A model generated the notes under the pieces. It made no database searches. It was not told the origin of the DNA and worked only from the letters and a program-made list of their open reading frames with translations. A stretch of DNA of 64,000 bases, from contig NC_056739.1 in assembly GCF_019279795.1 (NCBI RefSeq), positions 10,086,029 through 10,150,028 of the forward strand, read 5' to 3'. The translations under genes and the position numbers were made by a program. This DNA comes from Protopterus annectens. Its lineage: Eukaryota; Chordata; Ceratodontiformes; Protopteridae. This document shows positions 62,581 to 64,000 of the stretch, piece after piece (position 1 is the stretch's first letter; the number at the start of each line of letters is the position of its first letter).

Positions 62581-63110
62581 CTGTCTCTGGCACCTTGGTG
62601 GCACTTTGTCAGGATCATATGAATTAATTAATGGAACTAGTGGTTTATGATCAGTCTGGAGCTTGGAACTCTCAAGCCCTAAATGGTATCCAGAGACCTT
62701 TCACATGCTGACACAAGACATTCTTTTTCTACTTGAGAGTATCTCTGTCGAGCACATGTTAACATTCTGGAGCAAAAGGCTCTAGGATGTAATTCTTGCT
62801 CATCTTGATGAGGTAATATTGTACTTAGGCCAAGGCTATCACAACTGTTTCTTTAGTGATATCATAATATACTATTACTGGAGCTGTTGTGAGCAATTCT
62901 TCAGTTTTGTAGAATGCTTAGGCTAAAGCATGCTCCCAAGATTCTAATACACTTTTCATCAAGAAATATATTAAAGGATGGTAGGTTGTGGCAGGGTCAG
63001 GTACAAACTTGTGCAAATAGTTGATCATGCATGGGACTTGTCTCAGTTCAGTCACACTGGAAGGATCTTGCAATTCAGCTACTGGTGGCCTTTGCTAGAA
63101 TCTGTTTGAT

Positions 63111-63865
63111 ACCACTAGCTCATATATAGCCCCTCAAATACTGTAGCTCTGTCTTACTAAAGCACCATTTGTCTTACGTTAAGCTTAAAGATTATGCTCA
63201 ACAGCAATATATTATGTCTGTTTAATACTTTGCATTTGGTCATTATGTACCTCCCAACTCTTTTGCAATCAAGAAGGTCTCCCTGCATTTGTGTGCTGAA
63301 TTTAAAACTACTAGGACAGAAAACTTTACAAATCTACTTAAAAGGTAATGTGTACATTTGTTCAGCATGGCTTCAGCTACAGACTACACTGAGGATGAAG
63401 CCCTGTCCTGCTCTGTATCTGCATACTAAATAATATGCCTTTGAACATCAACCTCACTACTGGAGTGACAGCAGGCAACTTAAAGGAAGAATCAGTTTCA
63501 GAGGGATACATTTTTAAGTATGAAGACGGTGGTCCAGTCTGTGAGGCTGGGTACAGGTAAATAAGTACATTTTTAAACAGTAATACCCTTATGTGTAGGG
63601 GACAATGCTGTGGCCACAAGAGTGTGATTCATTGTTAATACTTAGCAGTTGTGCAAAGATGTGAGAAAAGGAGACAGACTGAGGTAGTGTGTTGCTCACA
63701 GCTGACCATGCTTCAATATAGTGGTCAGTTTTACAGAAATACTGTCTCATCAAAACTGGTAAATATATGTAGCTTACTTGTAAACTGGTCTTTGTCACAT
63801 GGAAAGATCATATGGATTATGTTGACTGTATTATGATGCAATACAATATACAGAAATGGATGGTG
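63111..63865. other. No recognisable feature
   Basis: May include older upstream Gypsy sequence, but I could not read RT motifs here. Confidence 0.4.
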
Positions 63866-64000
63866 TGATGATGAATGTTGTTAGAGCACATGCTCTGCAA
63901 GTTGGGACTGCAGTGCAATGGATGAGAAAGAAAAATTTTGGAGCAAGTTAGATGAATTGGTGGAGAGTATACCTAAGAGTGAGAGAGTGGTGATTGGAGT
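63866..64000 (+). pseudogene. RTE-like endonuclease fragment, runs off window
   Basis: Plus strand: VVRAHALQVG in one frame and DEKEKFWSKLDELVESIPKS then ERVVIG in the next. This matches the RTE-clade endonuclease segment VVSAYAPQVG...FWE.LDE.V..IP..E..VIGGD. One frameshift is visible. The element continues past 64000. Confidence 0.72.

Larger units (their letters stand above)
61040..63110 (-). pseudogene. Ty3/Gypsy pol fragment (RNase H to integrase)
   Basis: Minus strand, in pol order. RT tail near 63050 (PSSVTELRQVPCMINYLHK), ELLTTAPVIVYYDITKETVV near 62880, RNase H KLQTDHKPLVPLINSYD near 62670, the connection end LITADMLCRNP near 62140, the H2C2 zinc finger region near 61490-61390 (ending CSIYKPLQKCEPLM), and the integrase core SYGILIKLITDNGRQF near 61160 with degraded flanks to about 61040. 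Resembles the Gypsy group annotated as K02A2.6-like pol proteins. Several stops; the first integrase Asp appears to be Asn. No LTRs found. Two small elements inserted in it. Confidence 0.8.

Overview
The window is vertebrate-type nuclear DNA: AT-rich, poor in CpG, and full of long (TG)n and (TA)n tracts. It is almost entirely built from transposable elements and tandem repeats. I recognise no host protein-coding gene, no rRNA and no intact tRNA. The mix of L1/Tx1-like, CR1, L2-like and RTE-like LINEs, Penelope-like elements, a Ty3/Gypsy element and V-SINEs of the DANA/Mermaid type points to a fish-like vertebrate with a large repeat-rich genome. A lungfish or a basal ray-finned fish would fit; the species call is a guess.

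Layout. 1-17.3 kb: a tandem array with a period of about 4.71 kb (two full copies, one partial, one short fragment). Between the third and fourth copies lies a young Penelope-like element (PLE, minus strand) with two identical 207-bp pseudo-LTRs. 17.3-25.1 kb: old interspersed repeats, a foldback sequence, a decayed second PLE, simple repeats, an L1 5' fragment and a 30-bp minisatellite. 25.2-31.7 kb: one complete L1-type insertion (minus) bounded by a 16-bp target-site duplication, itself hit by a V-SINE with a 17-bp duplication. 32.4-33.3 kb: a 62-bp minisatellite. 33.8-41.3 kb: a third L1 and two CR1 pieces, all minus. 41.8-46.9 kb: a 134-bp tandem array followed by a near-complete L2-like LINE (plus) with a 2A-like motif. 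46.9-55.0 kb: L1 pieces on the minus strand that look like one element split by an L2-like LINE and by a TG-rich VNTR. 55.4-64 kb: LINE remnants, four V-SINE copies or fragments counting the one in the L1, an RTE-like 3' end, long TA/CA tracts, a Gypsy fragment hit twice by the same small inverted-repeat element, and the start of another RTE-like LINE running off the window.

The elements are related functionally. V-SINE copies at 26.4 and 60.6 kb end in the 3' tail of the RTE-like LINE at 58.4 kb, whereas the V-SINE at 57.5 kb ends in the tail of the L2-like LINEs at 46.8 and 50.0 kb. A tRNA-headed SINE inside the 4.7-kb unit carries a CR1-like tail. So three LINE lineages and SINEs that appear to borrow their 3' ends are visible side by side. 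All long reading frames belong to mobile elements and every one I could follow is broken.
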